A stretch of 64,000 bases of DNA from Halobacteriales archaeon QS_6_64_34 (GCA_003020925.1 PXRT01000010.1:1-64000); one strand, 5' to 3'; positions 1 through 9,058 are shown, numbered from the stretch's first letter. The notes: generated from the letters alone by a model not told the origin. Made by a program: numbers and translations.

Positions 1-243
1 GTCGGCCCCTTTCAGTCCCGCCCATGCCGGCTGGGTAATCAGTGCGGGTGGGACTGAAAGGGGCGTTGTCGGCGCTGTGCGCCGACTGCTCGGGAGAGCG
101 TCGCTCTCCCGGTGGCTGGCTTCGGGAAGGCGGGCGACGTAAGCACCGCAGGCCGAAGGCCGAGGAGCGCAGCGAGCCCCCCGACCGAAGCAGCCGGGGC
201 TTTCTGGCTGGTGACAGTCTGAATCGCCTAACTAAACACCATC
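1..243 (+). repeat. MITE-like element copy A (left part outside window)
   Basis: Only the right part is in the window. It holds a palindrome (CCCCTTTCAG arms near 6-60), a GC-rich core, the inner arm CGGGGCTTTCTG (196-207) and the terminus ACTAAACACC ending near 243. The terminus and core match copies C and E. A left flank is not visible, so a target duplication cannot be tested; it should be the octamer at 244-251. Confidence 0.75.
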
Positions 244-292
244 GACCGACACGTAGCAACGTTTTTGCCGTCTCCCACCCTCGCGTTCAGGT

Positions 293-715
293 ATGGAGTA
301 TCGGTCCGTCGAGACAGCAGGGGAGTACGTCTGCCGGCCGGACCACGGCGCGGACTGGCGCGCCGAAATCGAAACGTTCGCCGACGAGGAAGGCATCGAC
401 GCGGCTTTCTTCTACGGGTTGGGCGCCGTCGAGGACGCCGAAGTGTGGTTCTACGACCAGAACAGACAGGAGTACGACTCGATGGTCTATGCCGAGCCCC
501 TGGAGGTTGCGGCCTGCGTGGGGAACGTCTCGTGGCTCGAAGACGAACGGTTCGCCCACACCCACGCCGTCCTCTCCCGGCCCGACGGCGAGGCAATCGC
601 GGGCCATCTCAACAGCGCCACCGTCTGGGCTGGCGAACTGTACGTCCGGGCGTTCGAGACGGAACTGGAGCGCGCACACGACGAACCGACCGACCTCGAC
701 CTCTGGGAGCTATAG
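293..715 (+). CDS. PPC/DUF296 domain protein
   Basis: A 140-residue protein matching the PPC (DUF296) fold, found alone in archaea and bacteria and fused to AT-hooks in plants. I see the characteristic run: a Gly-rich turn after AFFYGLGAV (residues 37-45), then FAHTHAVLSRPDG (near 83-95) and GHLNSATVW. The conserved histidines of the FAHTH segment probably bind metal. The start is the ATG just downstream of MITE copy A, and the stop is immediately followed by the polC start, suggesting co-transcription. The biochemical role of stand-alone archaeal PPC proteins is not established. It may bind nucleic acid or a small ligand. Confidence 0.85.
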   Translation: MEYRSVETAGEYVCRPDHGADWRAEIETFADEEGIDAAFFYGLGAVEDAEVWFYDQNRQEYDSMVYAEPLEVAACVGNVSWLEDERFAHTHAVLSRPDGEAIAGHLNSATVWAGELYVRAFETELERAHDEPTDLDLWEL

Positions 716-3700
716 ATGCGGGAGGCCGACGAACGCTACTTCGAGACGCTGGAGGCCGAACTCGACTCGGCCATGCGCGTCGCCGAGCGCGCCCGCGAAC
801 GCGGTGGCGACCCCAAACCGGAAGTCGAGATTCCCACGGCGCGGGACATGGCCGACCGCGTCGAGAACATCCTCGGCATCGACGGCGTCGCAGGGCGGGT
901 GCGAGAACTCGAAGGCGAGATGTCCCGCGAGGAAGCCGCCCTCGAACTCGTCGAGGACTTCGTCGAGGGCACCGTCGGCGACTACGACACCCGAGAGGGG
1001 AAAGTCGAGGGGGCGGTCCGGACGGCCGTCGCCCTGTTGACCGAGGGCGTCGTCGCCGCGCCAATCGAGGGTATCGACCGCGTAGAGTTGCTCCGGAACG
1101 ACGACGGGACGGAGTTCATCAACGTCTACTACGCCGGCCCGATTCGCTCCGCCGGCGGGACCGCACAGGCCCTATCGGTGCTCGTGGCCGACTACGCCCG
1201 CGCGCTGCTGGGCATCGAGCAGTACGAGGCCCGCAAGGAGGAGGTCGGCCGCTACGCCGAGGAAATCGACCTCTACGATAAGGATACCGGCCTCCAGTAC
1301 TCGCCGAAGGAAAAGGAGACCACGTTCATCGCCGAGCACATGCCAATCATGCTCGACGGCGAGGCGACGGGCGACGAGGAGGTCTCTGGCTACCGCGACC
1401 TCGAACGGGTCGACTCGAACGCCGCCCGGGGCGGGATGTGTCTCGTCCTCGCGGAGGGTATCGCGCTGAAGGCCCCGAAGATTCAGCGCTACACCCGCAA
1501 TCTGGACGAGGTCGACTGGCCCTGGCTCCAGGACCTCATCGACGGGACCATCGGTGAAGACAGCGAGGCCGACCAGGGGGAGACCTCGGAAGACGCGAGC
1601 GGCGACGCCGCGAGCGAGGACACCGACGACGAGAGCGACGAGCGGGCCGGCCCGCCACGGGTCAACCCCGAAAAGAAGTACCTCCGGGACCTCATCGCCG
1701 GCCGCCCGGTCTTCTCCCATCCCTCGAAATCCGGCGGCTTCCGGCTGCGCTACGGCCGCGCACGGAACCACGGCTTCGCGACCGCCGGGGTGCATCCGGC
1801 GACGATGCATCTCGTTGATGACTTCCTCGCCACGGGAACGCAGATAAAGACCGAGCGACCCGGGAAAGCCGCCGGCGTCGTCCCCGTCGACAGCATCGAG
1901 GGGCCCACCGTCCGGCTGGCGAACGGCGACGTGCGCCGCATCGACGACGTCGAGGAGGCCCGGGCGGTCGGCAACGGCGTCGAGAAGATTCTAGACCTGG
2001 GCGAGTATCTCGTCAACTACGGGGAGTTCATCGAGAACAATCACCCGCTGGCCCCGGCGTCCTACACCGTCGAGTGGTGGGAGCAGGACCTCGACGCGGC
2101 GGGCGCCGACGTCCAGGCGATGCGGGACGACCCCGGGATAGACCTGGCCGACCCCAGTGCCGCCAGAGCGCTCGAGTGGGCGGGTGACTACGATACGCCG
2201 TTGCACCCGAAATACACCTACCTCTGGCACGACGTGACAGTCGAGCAGTTCGGGGCGCTTGCCGACGCCGTCGAGACGGGAGAGGTCGCGGCGACAGACG
2301 GCGCGGTGATGGAGGACGGCACCAGCGTGGCCGCCGACGGCGACCTCGTTCTCGAGAACACCGACCTCGTCCGGGCCGCGCTCGAACGCCTGCTCGTCAA
2401 GCACACCCAGGACGACGACTGGCTTGTCGTCCCCGACTGGCTCCCGCTCGTCCGGACGCTTGGCTTCTCGCGGTCCCTGGAGCGCGAGTGGTCCCTCGAG
2501 GACATCTCCGAGCACGCCAGGACCTACGGCGAGCAGGAACACAGCGACGCAATCGGCTACGTCGACGACGAACTCGGCGAGACGGCCGGCCGCAACGCCA
2601 TCGAAGCGGTCAACGAGATATCCCCCTTCGAGGTCCGCGAACGGGCGCCGACGCGCATCGGCAACCGGATGGGCCGCCCCGAGAAATCCGAGCGCCGGGA
2701 CCTCTCGCCGGCCGTCCACACGCTCTTCCCAATCGGCGAGGCCGGCGGCTCACAGCGTGACGTCGCCGCCGCGACCAAACACTCGGACTCGATGACTGAG
2801 ACGCCGGGCCGCGTCGAGGTGGAGGTGGCGCGGCGGCGCTGTCCCGACTGTGGCACCGAGGGCCACGAGGCCCGTTGCCCCGACTGTGACGCCGTCGCCG
2901 AGACCATCTACGTCTGTCCGGACTGTGAGACGGAGGTCGAGCCCGACGAATCCGGCCGCGCGGAGTGTGGGCGCTGTGAGACGATGGCCTCGCCGACGCA
3001 GTACACGGAGCTGGACCTCCAGGAAATCTACCGCGACGCCCTCGGGAACGCCGAGGAGCGCGAAACCGCCTTCGAGACGCTGAAAGCCGTCAAGGGGCTC
3101 ACCAGCGAGGCCAAGCTCCCCGAACCCATGGAGAAGGGCATCCTCCGGGCGAAACACGACGTCTCGGCGTTCAAAGACGGCACCGTCCGCTACGACATGA
3201 CCGACCTGCCCGTGACGGCGCTTAGACCCGCCGAACTCGACGTCGAGCCCGAGCGCCTGCGGGCGCTTGGCTACGAGACCGACATCCACGGCGACCCGCT
3301 CACGCATCCCGACCAGCTGTTCGAACTCAAGGTCCAGGACATCGTGCTCTCGGAGGGCGCCGCCGAACACATGCTCCAGACGGCCGCGTTCGTCGACGAC
3401 CTCTTGGAGCAGTACTACGGCCTCGATAGATACTACGAGTTCGACGACCGCGACGACCTGGTGGGAGAACTCGTCTTCGGGATGGCACCACACACCAGCG
3501 CGGCGACAGTCGGCCGAGTTGTCGGATTTACATCAGCTGCGGTCGGCTACGCGCATCCGTACTTTCACGCCGCGAAGCGGCGGAACTGCTTCCATCCGGA
3601 GACGAAGCTGTGGTACGAGGACGGGGAGAGAAGAAATCACTACGAACGTATCGACGACTTCGTCGAACGATATCTGGACCCAGAGACGGCGGAGACAGAC

Positions 3701-5869
3701 GACTTCGGTACCCACACGCAGGAACTCTCTGGCGATGTATCCGTGCCATCGGTCGATGACGATGGGAACGTCGTTAGACGACCGGTCGAAGCCGTCTCGA
3801 AGCACCCCGCGCCGGACCATATGGTCAGCATTGAGACGCGAAGCGGCCGGAAACTGACCGTTACGCCTGACCACGAAATCCACGTCTTCGATGGAGAGGG
3901 TATCACCTCGAAACGGGCGAGCGAGCTCACTGAGTCAGACCAACTGATCAAACCGGCGAACGTCGATTCCCTTTCGCCAGCCGGCGCTACACAGCGATTC
4001 GACCTTTTGGCCGAGTTCATGCGGACCGATGTTGTGGATAATAGAGCGCTGATGGTGAAGGGGCTTGATAAAGAGTTTCTCTACTCGCTGTTCCGTGATA
4101 CGCTCGAATCGGAGGGGGACGGACAGTTCTATCCGTTGCAAAGTACGACGGAGTATCTCGGTTTGAGTAAAAAGGGACTAAGCAACTATTTGTATCGCGA
4201 GAGTATCCCGGCGTCAGTACTGGTGGATGTTCTCGAAACGTCCGAGGCGGTTGTCGAACGTATCCCCGATGACGTTACGCTGGGAATGAAGCGCGATACG
4301 ACGGAGATAGACCGCTACGTCGAACTGGACGGGTCCGTCGCAACCTTGCTTGGGTACTACGCGGCGGAAGGTTTCGCCCGCAAACAGGAAACCCCGAAAG
4401 GAACGATTCATCAGACGACGTTCTCCGGAGTCGAGGAAGAGGCAAGAGAGTTCTTCGTCGACACGCTGACTTCCGAGTTCGGTGTCGAACCGTACCGCGA
4501 GAACGACTACAAAGTCACGGTTTCGGGTCGGCTCGTTCGGGTGCTCTTCGACATTGTTCTCGACTGCGGTGTCCACGCAGACGAGAAACGTGTCCCGGCG
4601 TGTATCTTCGACGCGCCCGATGAGGTGGTCAGTGCGTTCCTCGGTGGATACATCAGCGGCGACGGGACGGTGGATAAGAACGTGCTCGAAATTGCCGCCA
4701 CGACAGTCAGCCACGAACTGAAAGAGGACCTCTTGGCACTGTTTACCAGACTCGGAATTACGGCGAGAGTCGAACAAACAGAACCAGTTCCCCTATCGAA
4801 GAAGTTCCCCGAACATTACGACGAAGAAGACGAGTCGATGTCGGCCGTATCCTACGTCCTGCGTATCACATCGGTCAACGCAGTGCGGTTCGATGACGTC
4901 ATAGATATCCACCTGCAACGAAAACAGCAGCGGTTAGAGAGACATATCCAACAAAAGACCGCGTATGGTCGCCGAGTATTTGACGGTGGGAACGGAGAAT
5001 ATCTCGTCGACAGTGTAGCAGACATCGAGTACGTCGAATCGGACACTGAGTACACGTACTGTCTCACCGTCTCGGGGACGCGTTCCTTAGTTGCGAATGA
5101 TATGTCACAAAAACAATGCGACGGAGATGAAGATTGCGTGATGCTCCTGATGGACGGCCTGCTGAACTTCAGTAAGTCCTTCCTGCCGAACCGGCGAGGC
5201 GGCCGCATGGACGCACCCCTCGTCATGTCCTCGCGCATCGACCCGAGCGAAATCGACGACGAGGCCCACAATATCGACATCATGGACCGGTATCCACGGG
5301 AGTTCTACGAGGCGACGCGAGAACTCACCGACCCCGCCGAGGTCGAGGACATCATGACCATCGCCGAATCGACGCTGGGCACCGACCGGGAGTACACCGA
5401 CTTCCGGCACACCCACGACACCACGGATATCGCCGCCGGGCCGGACCTCTCGGCGTATAAGACGCTGGGGTCGATGGAGGAGAAGATGGACGCCCAGTTG
5501 CATCTCTCCCGGAAACTGCGGGCAGTCGTCGAGAGCGACGTGGCCGAGCGAATCATCGAGTACCACTTCCTGCCGGACCTCATCGGCAACCTGCGAGCCT
5601 TTTCGCGCCAGGAGGTCCGCTGTCTGGACTGCGGCGAGAAGTACCGGCGGATGCCCCTCACCGGTGACTGCCGGGAATGTGGCGGCCGAGTGAACCTCAC
5701 GGTGCATCAGGGGTCGGTCAACAAATACATCGACACGGCGATTCGGGTCGCCGACGAGTTCGGGGCCCGGGACTACACCAAGCAGCGGCTCCGGATTCTG
5801 GAGACGAAAATCGAATCGGTGTTCGAAAACGACCACAACAAGCAGTCCGGTATCGCCGATTTCATGTGA
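716..5869 (+). CDS. polC: DNA polymerase D large subunit (DP2) with in-frame intein
   Basis: Catalytic subunit of the archaeal replicative polymerase D, which pairs with the DP1 subunit encoded at 24307. The 1717 residues reduce to about 1207 without the intein, a normal DP2 length. Visible features are the N-terminal DP2 region, a cysteine-rich zinc cluster (residues 709-755), the catalytic region around NADGDED-type acidic residues (C-extein CDGDEDC from 1468), and a C-terminal zinc ribbon CLDCGEKY. The last eight residues QSGIADFM fit a PCNA-binding PIP box. The start ATG directly abuts the upstream DUF296 stop. An intein interrupts the conserved RRN/CDGDEDC site and must be spliced out for activity. 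Confidence 0.97.
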   Translation: MREADERYFETLEAELDSAMRVAERARERGGDPKPEVEIPTARDMADRVENILGIDGVAGRVRELEGEMSREEAALELVEDFVEGTVGDYDTREGKVEGAVRTAVALLTEGVVAAPIEGIDRVELLRNDDGTEFINVYYAGPIRSAGGTAQALSVLVADYARALLGIEQYEARKEEVGRYAEEIDLYDKDTGLQYSPKEKETTFIAEHMPIMLDGEATGDEEVSGYRDLERVDSNAARGGMCLVLAEGIALKAPKIQRYTRNLDEVDWPWLQDLIDGTIGEDSEADQGETSEDASGDAASEDTDDESDERAGPPRVNPEKKYLRDLIAGRPVFSHPSKSGGFRLRYGRARNHGFATAGVHPATMHLVDDFLATGTQIKTERPGKAAGVVPVDSIEGPTVRLANGDVRRIDDVEEARAVGNGVEKILDLGEYLVNYGEFIENNHPLAPASYTVEWWEQDLDAAGADVQAMRDDPGIDLADPSAARALEWAGDYDTPLHPKYTYLWHDVTVEQFGALADAVETGEVAATDGAVMEDGTSVAADGDLVLENTDLVRAALERLLVKHTQDDDWLVVPDWLPLVRTLGFSRSLEREWSLEDISEHARTYGEQEHSDAIGYVDDELGETAGRNAIEAVNEISPFEVRERAPTRIGNRMGRPEKSERRDLSPAVHTLFPIGEAGGSQRDVAAATKHSDSMTETPGRVEVEVARRRCPDCGTEGHEARCPDCDAVAETIYVCPDCETEVEPDESGRAECGRCETMASPTQYTELDLQEIYRDALGNAEERETAFETLKAVKGLTSEAKLPEPMEKGILRAKHDVSAFKDGTVRYDMTDLPVTALRPAELDVEPERLRALGYETDIHGDPLTHPDQLFELKVQDIVLSEGAAEHMLQTAAFVDDLLEQYYGLDRYYEFDDRDDLVGELVFGMAPHTSAATVGRVVGFTSAAVGYAHPYFHAAKRRNCFHPETKLWYEDGERRNHYERIDDFVERYLDPETAETDDFGTHTQELSGDVSVPSVDDDGNVVRRPVEAVSKHPAPDHMVSIETRSGRKLTVTPDHEIHVFDGEGITSKRASELTESDQLIKPANVDSLSPAGATQRFDLLAEFMRTDVVDNRALMVKGLDKEFLYSLFRDTLESEGDGQFYPLQSTTEYLGLSKKGLSNYLYRESIPASVLVDVLETSEAVVERIPDDVTLGMKRDTTEIDRYVELDGSVATLLGYYAAEGFARKQETPKGTIHQTTFSGVEEEAREFFVDTLTSEFGVEPYRENDYKVTVSGRLVRVLFDIVLDCGVHADEKRVPACIFDAPDEVVSAFLGGYISGDGTVDKNVLEIAATTVSHELKEDLLALFTRLGITARVEQTEPVPLSKKFPEHYDEEDESMSAVSYVLRITSVNAVRFDDVIDIHLQRKQQRLERHIQQKTAYGRRVFDGGNGEYLVDSVADIEYVESDTEYTYCLTVSGTRSLVANDMSQKQCDGDEDCVMLLMDGLLNFSKSFLPNRRGGRMDAPLVMSSRIDPSEIDDEAHNIDIMDRYPREFYEATRELTDPAEVEDIMTIAESTLGTDREYTDFRHTHDTTDIAAGPDLSAYKTLGSMEEKMDAQLHLSRKLRAVVESDVAERIIEYHFLPDLIGNLRAFSRQEVRCLDCGEKYRRMPLTGDCRECGGRVNLTVHQGSVNKYIDTAIRVADEFGARDYTKQRLRILETKIESVFENDHNKQSGIADFM
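3587..5116 (+). other. Intein in polC (Cys958-Gln1467) with LAGLIDADG homing endonuclease
   Basis: The normal DP2 sequence would read ...AKRRN-CDGDEDC. Here 510 residues are inserted between Asn957 and Cys1468. Block A is CFHPETKLWY (residues 958-967), block B is LTVTPDHEIHVF, the LAGLIDADG-type motifs are LLGYYAAEGF (about 1211) and FLGGYISGDG (about 1308), and the C-terminal block ends SLVANDMSQKQ before the +1 Cys. The last intein residue is Gln rather than Asn, and the usual penultimate His is Lys. A C-terminal Gln is known for the Pyrococcus abyssi PolII intein. The stretch is less GC-rich than the exteins. Confidence 0.93.
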
Positions 5870-5999
5870 GCGAGTCAAGCACTGAGCGCGGGAGACCTAA
5901 GTACCCGAGCTTCTCCTTGCAGACCCGCTCTGTCTTCTCGTCGGCGACGTCGAGGAACTCGCGGGCGTCGTCCCCGAGCGGGACGTCGTACTCAGACAT
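5862..5999 (-). pseudogene. Truncated RelE/ParE-type toxin remnant
   Basis: A 45-codon reading frame whose ATG overlaps the end of the antitoxin gene (start 5999, antitoxin stop at 5992), the usual arrangement of a toxin-antitoxin pair. The start MSEYDVPLGDDAREFLDVAD and the following EKTERVCKEKL segment resemble the N-terminal two helices of haloarchaeal RelE/ParE toxins. A full toxin is about 85-95 residues, so the beta-sheet with the catalytic or ribosome-contacting residues is absent. The frame ends inside the last codons of polC on the other strand. Too short for the usual cutoff; the assignment is from memory of the family. Confidence 0.55.
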
Positions 6000-6186
6000 C
6001 CGAGAGGGACGTCAACTCGTCGCGGTCCGTCTCCTCTAAGTCCTGAAAGCGCTCCTCTAAGTCCTGCCGACGGCGCTGCTGAGCCAGCTCCTTTAGGAGG
6101 TCGTCGTAGGTCTGGCCGGGCTCTTTCAGCTCGTGGAGTTCCTTCCGGGTCTCTTCGGTCACCGGGAGGCGCTTGTCTGCGGACAT
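5992..6186 (-). CDS. RelB/VapB-like antitoxin
   Basis: A 64-residue, highly charged protein. It has a short N-terminal strand RLPVTEETRKELHELK, then GQTYDDLLKEL, a pattern typical of haloarchaeal antitoxins that bind DNA as dimers, and a C-terminal helical tail rich in E, Q and R. It overlaps the downstream toxin remnant by 8 nt, as in a two-gene operon. With the toxin apparently truncated it may be an orphan antitoxin kept as a repressor or a cross-neutraliser. MITE copy B inserted just upstream (from 6236) and could have changed its promoter. Confidence 0.75.
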   Translation of the reverse strand: MSADKRLPVTEETRKELHELKEPGQTYDDLLKELAQQRRRQDLEERFQDLEETDRDELTSLSDV

Positions 6187-6235
6187 AAGGTGGACGTACA
6201 GGGCTGACAGTCTTAACAGTTCGGGGGGTCCCCCT

Positions 6236-6542
6236 CGCAGTGTTTAGTTAAGAGAACGGGGATTCAAACAGCCAGAAAGCCCCGGCCAGCTAAACGAAGG
6301 CGGCCGAAGCAAGGACCGCAACGCAGTGAGGACCGCAGCAAGGCCCCCGAGTTTAGCTGGCCGCCCCTTTCAGCCCCACCCGTAGCCGGTTGGTCAGCCG
6401 GGATGGGTGGGGCTGAAAGGGGCCGTGTTCTCGGCGAACCCCGACGACGCAAGCACCTACTGGAGCGCAGCGAGTCGCGGGAGCCGAGAACGCGGGGGCT
6501 TTCTGGCTCTCAGAGTCATTTCCTGCTAAAATAAACACTACC
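6236..6542. repeat. MITE-like element copy B with 8-bp target duplication
   Basis: The 307-bp element is bounded by GTGTTTAG- and TAAACAC-type termini and flanked by a perfect octamer GTCCCCCT at 6228-6235 and 6543-6550. Inside are the inner arms CAGAAAGCCCC and GGGGGCTTTCTG. It contains three nested palindromes: GGCCAGCTAAAC/GTTTAGCTGGCC, CCCCTTTCAGCCCCACCC with its complement (6364-6421), and TTCTCGGC/GCCGAGAA. No protein is supported. The core differs from copies C-E, so the family is modular. Confidence 0.88.
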
Positions 6543-6734
6543 GTCCCCCTTTTGCATAGATTTAAAAGATGAATGCAGAAACATCCGTATGGCGGAACGA
6601 CCACCCTTCGAGAAAGCACAAACGTACGGCCTGACCGGAAAGCCCTGGAATTTCAAGGGACTGACGGCCGCAAGACGGGCGTGCGACGGTCGTCCGATGG
6701 GTGCTTTTGTCGCTCCGGTCGCATCTGCTATGGT
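6543..6734. other. Intergenic stretch after MITE copy B
   Basis: About 190 bp without a convincing gene. It contains an AT-rich patch TAGATTTAAAAGATG (6558-6572) that could be a TATA element for the small gene at 6735, though the spacing of about 160 nt is long. Open frames here lack haloarchaeal protein character. Confidence 0.4.
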
Positions 6735-6944
6735 ATGACAATTCACCCCGAAAGCTCGGCGGTGCTACAGCCACCGGCCCTCCCCGAGCCGGGTGAGCGA
6801 CAGTCCGTCTCGCGGTCGGCGCTGCAGCTACAGGTGACGCTCATGCGGTGTCACATCGCGGCACTGGAGCAGGAACTGGCGGCCGAACGGGAGCGCCGGC
6901 AGGCCGTCATCGACCGCTACGAGCGGCTGTTGGCCGAGCGGTGA
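6735..6944 (+). CDS. Small coiled-coil protein of unknown function
   Basis: A 69-residue frame starting MTIHPESSAVLQPP. The second half (QVTLMRCHIAALEQELAAER onward, to the end) is a continuous heptad-like helix rich in L, A, E and R, so a coiled coil is likely. The first half is proline-rich. The open frame extends further upstream, but acidic-halophile composition and plausible coding begin at this ATG. It ends just before the convergent serA gene (stop 6959). I do not recognise a family; similar short orphan coiled-coil proteins are common in haloarchaea. Confidence 0.6.
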   Translation: MTIHPESSAVLQPPALPEPGERQSVSRSALQLQVTLMRCHIAALEQELAAERERRQAVIDRYERLLAER

Positions 6945-6958
6945 GAAATCGATTGCTG

Positions 6959-8545
6959 CTAGCTGTCGCCCAGCGCGACGTAGGTCGTCTCGATGATGCG
7001 GCTGTCGTCGTCCAGACGCTCGATGAGCGAGCGGTCGGGCTTCTCGTCTAAGTTGTAGATGGAGAGCGCCTCCCCACCGATGGTCTCGCGGCCGTTGAAC
7101 ATCCCGGCGATGTTGATGTTCGCTTCGCCCAGCGCGGTGCCGATGAAGCCGATGGTACCGGGCTTGTCCCGGTTCCGGACGACGAGCATGTGGCCGTGGG
7201 GGACCGCCTCGATGCGGTGGCCGTCGATGCGGACGATGCGGGACTCCTCGCCGCCGAATTGGGTCCCACAGACCGAGACCGACTCCTCGCCGTCGGAGAC
7301 GGTGACGGTGATGAGGCTCTGGTAGTCATCGGCCGAACTCGTCTTGGACTCCGTGACGTCGATGCCCCGCTCCTCGGCAATCTGGGGGGCGTTGACGGCG
7401 TTGACCTGGATGTCCGAGGGAGCGAAGACCCCTTTCAGCGCGCTGGCGGTGACGTACTCGACGTCCTCGCCGGCGACATCGCCGGCGTAGGTGACCTCGA
7501 CGGCGCTCATGTGACCGTCGAATAGCTGGACGGCGATGCGGCCCGCCGTGCTGGCGAGTTCCAGGTACGGCTCGACGGCCTCGAAGGTGGCGCGGTCCAG
7601 AGAGGGTGCGTTCAGGGCGTTGGCGACGGGCTGGCCGTTGGCCGCCGCGATAATCTGGTCGGCCGTGGAGGTGGCGACGTTCTCCTGGGCGGCCTCGGTC
7701 GACGCCCCGAGGTGGGGCGTGACGATGATGTCCTCGACGCCGAGCAGCGGCGAGTCATCGGGTAACGGTTCCTCGCCGAAGACGTCCAGGGCGGCGCCGT
7801 TGAGGATGCCGTCCTCGACGGCCTCGGCCAGGGCGGGCTCGTCGATGATGCCACCGCGAGCGCAGTTGATGACGTAGCCGCCCTCGAGCAGGGCGAGTTC
7901 TTCCTCGCCAATCATGTGCTCGGTCTCGGGCGTGAGCGGGGTGTGGATGGTGACGAAGTCGGCGGTCTCGAGACAGTCCTCGAGGTCGTCGGCGAGTTCG
8001 GCGCCGAACTGCTTTGCGCGGTCCTCGCTGATGTAGGGGTCGAACGTGACGATATCCATGCCCAGACCGCCCAGGCGCTTGGCGACCTGCTGGCCGACGC
8101 GGCCGAAGCCGACGACGCCGAGGGTCTTGTTGTTGACCTCGGTGCCGAGGAATTCGCCTTTGGCCCACTCGCCGCCCTTGAGGCGGTCGTGAGCCTGCGG
8201 GATGGAACGGGCGGTGGCAAAGGCCATCGCGACGCTGTGTTCGGCGGCGGCGCGGACGTTGCCGTCGGGGGCGTTCGCGACGATGACGCCGTGTTCGGTG
8301 GCGGCGTCGATGTCGATGTTGTCGACACCGATGCCGGCCCGGCCGACGATGATGAGGTCGGGCGCTGTGGCGAACAGTTCGTCGGTGACCTCGGTGCCCG
8401 AGCGGACGATGAGCGCGTTGGCGTCCGACACGGCATCGAGCAGTGCGTCGCCGTCGACGTCGTAGGCTGTGACCACGTCGTGGCCCGCCTCGCGTAACCG
8501 GTCGAGTCCGGCGTCCGCGATGGGGTCTGTAACGAGTACTTTCAT
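6959..8545 (-). CDS. serA: D-3-phosphoglycerate dehydrogenase
   Basis: First enzyme of serine synthesis, oxidising 3-phosphoglycerate with NAD+. At 528 residues it is the long SerA type: an N-terminal substrate domain, a Rossmann NAD domain (VVGFGRVGQQVAKRL near residue 144), the D-isomer dehydrogenase signature HTPLTPETEHMIGEEEL, the catalytic Arg/Glu/His set ending TPHLGAST, an intervening domain, and a C-terminal ACT domain (HMLVVRNRDKPGTIGFIGTA) for serine feedback. The serine-pathway phosphatase serB lies at 37549, not in an operon with it. The start MKVLVTDPIADAG is typical. Confidence 0.96.
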   Translation of the reverse strand: MKVLVTDPIADAGLDRLREAGHDVVTAYDVDGDALLDAVSDANALIVRSGTEVTDELFATAPDLIIVGRAGIGVDNIDIDAATEHGVIVANAPDGNVRAAAEHSVAMAFATARSIPQAHDRLKGGEWAKGEFLGTEVNNKTLGVVGFGRVGQQVAKRLGGLGMDIVTFDPYISEDRAKQFGAELADDLEDCLETADFVTIHTPLTPETEHMIGEEELALLEGGYVINCARGGIIDEPALAEAVEDGILNGAALDVFGEEPLPDDSPLLGVEDIIVTPHLGASTEAAQENVATSTADQIIAAANGQPVANALNAPSLDRATFEAVEPYLELASTAGRIAVQLFDGHMSAVEVTYAGDVAGEDVEYVTASALKGVFAPSDIQVNAVNAPQIAEERGIDVTESKTSSADDYQSLITVTVSDGEESVSVCGTQFGGEESRIVRIDGHRIEAVPHGHMLVVRNRDKPGTIGFIGTALGEANINIAGMFNGRETIGGEALSIYNLDEKPDRSLIERLDDDSRIIETTYVALGDS

Positions 8546-8637
8546 ACCGGAGCGAAATTACTGGGAGGGCATAACGCTTGTTTTCTGTGCGCGGTGTAGC
8601 CACTGGTGGCGGTGGAAACGGCGGCGGGCGAATCGAG

Positions 8638-8805
8638 CTACCGCCACTCGGGGAGCGAGGCGGCGTCTACGAGGGGGAGTGTCATATACGCGTCGTCCGT
8701 CGAGACGTCCGCGATGATAAACGTGTCAGTCGGGCCTTCTTCGACGGACGCCATGACCTCGGCGTCCGCAGCAACCGTCGCTGAGGCAACCGTATCCGGC
8801 TCCAT
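8638..8805 (-). CDS. Small conserved haloarchaeal protein (DUF7556-like)
   Basis: A 55-residue acidic protein starting MEPDTVASATVAADAEVMAS. The segment FIIADVSTDDAYMTLPL followed by SLPEWR at the C-terminus matches, as far as I recall, a short haloarchaea-specific family of unknown function. I chose this ATG over an upstream one because the residues ahead of it (YGCYIFSC) are out of character. It is upstream of serA on the same strand with an 89-bp gap. No function can be assigned. Confidence 0.7.
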   Translation of the reverse strand: MEPDTVASATVAADAEVMASVEEGPTDTFIIADVSTDDAYMTLPLVDAASLPEWR

Positions 8806-9058
8806 GCATGAGAATATGTAACACCCATACATAAAGACTGCGAAATCCACGGACGGCGCGGCGTTCCTGTCATAGTCCTAACGATACCGGGTGAAAATCA
8901 GTCGAGGAGATGGGCCACGGGGTTGGGAGAAATCGGCCGCAGCAAGGCGGTGTTTATCGTTCTTACTAGTGGTATCCGGACGCTCGCGGAGGCGGAGACC
9001 GACCACCACGGAGCCGATGTTAACTACTTAGTAGGTGCGGGGCGGACGTTTGGCCAGT

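Noticed and set aside
1-243. Possible small protein in MITE copy A
   Set aside because: The frame is basic and repeats the palindromes of the element; the same sequence occurs in other copies as repeat DNA.
265-1281. Arg-rich frame over the DUF296 and polC start
   Set aside because: Very high Arg content is unlike the acidic proteome, and it overlaps two genes in another frame.
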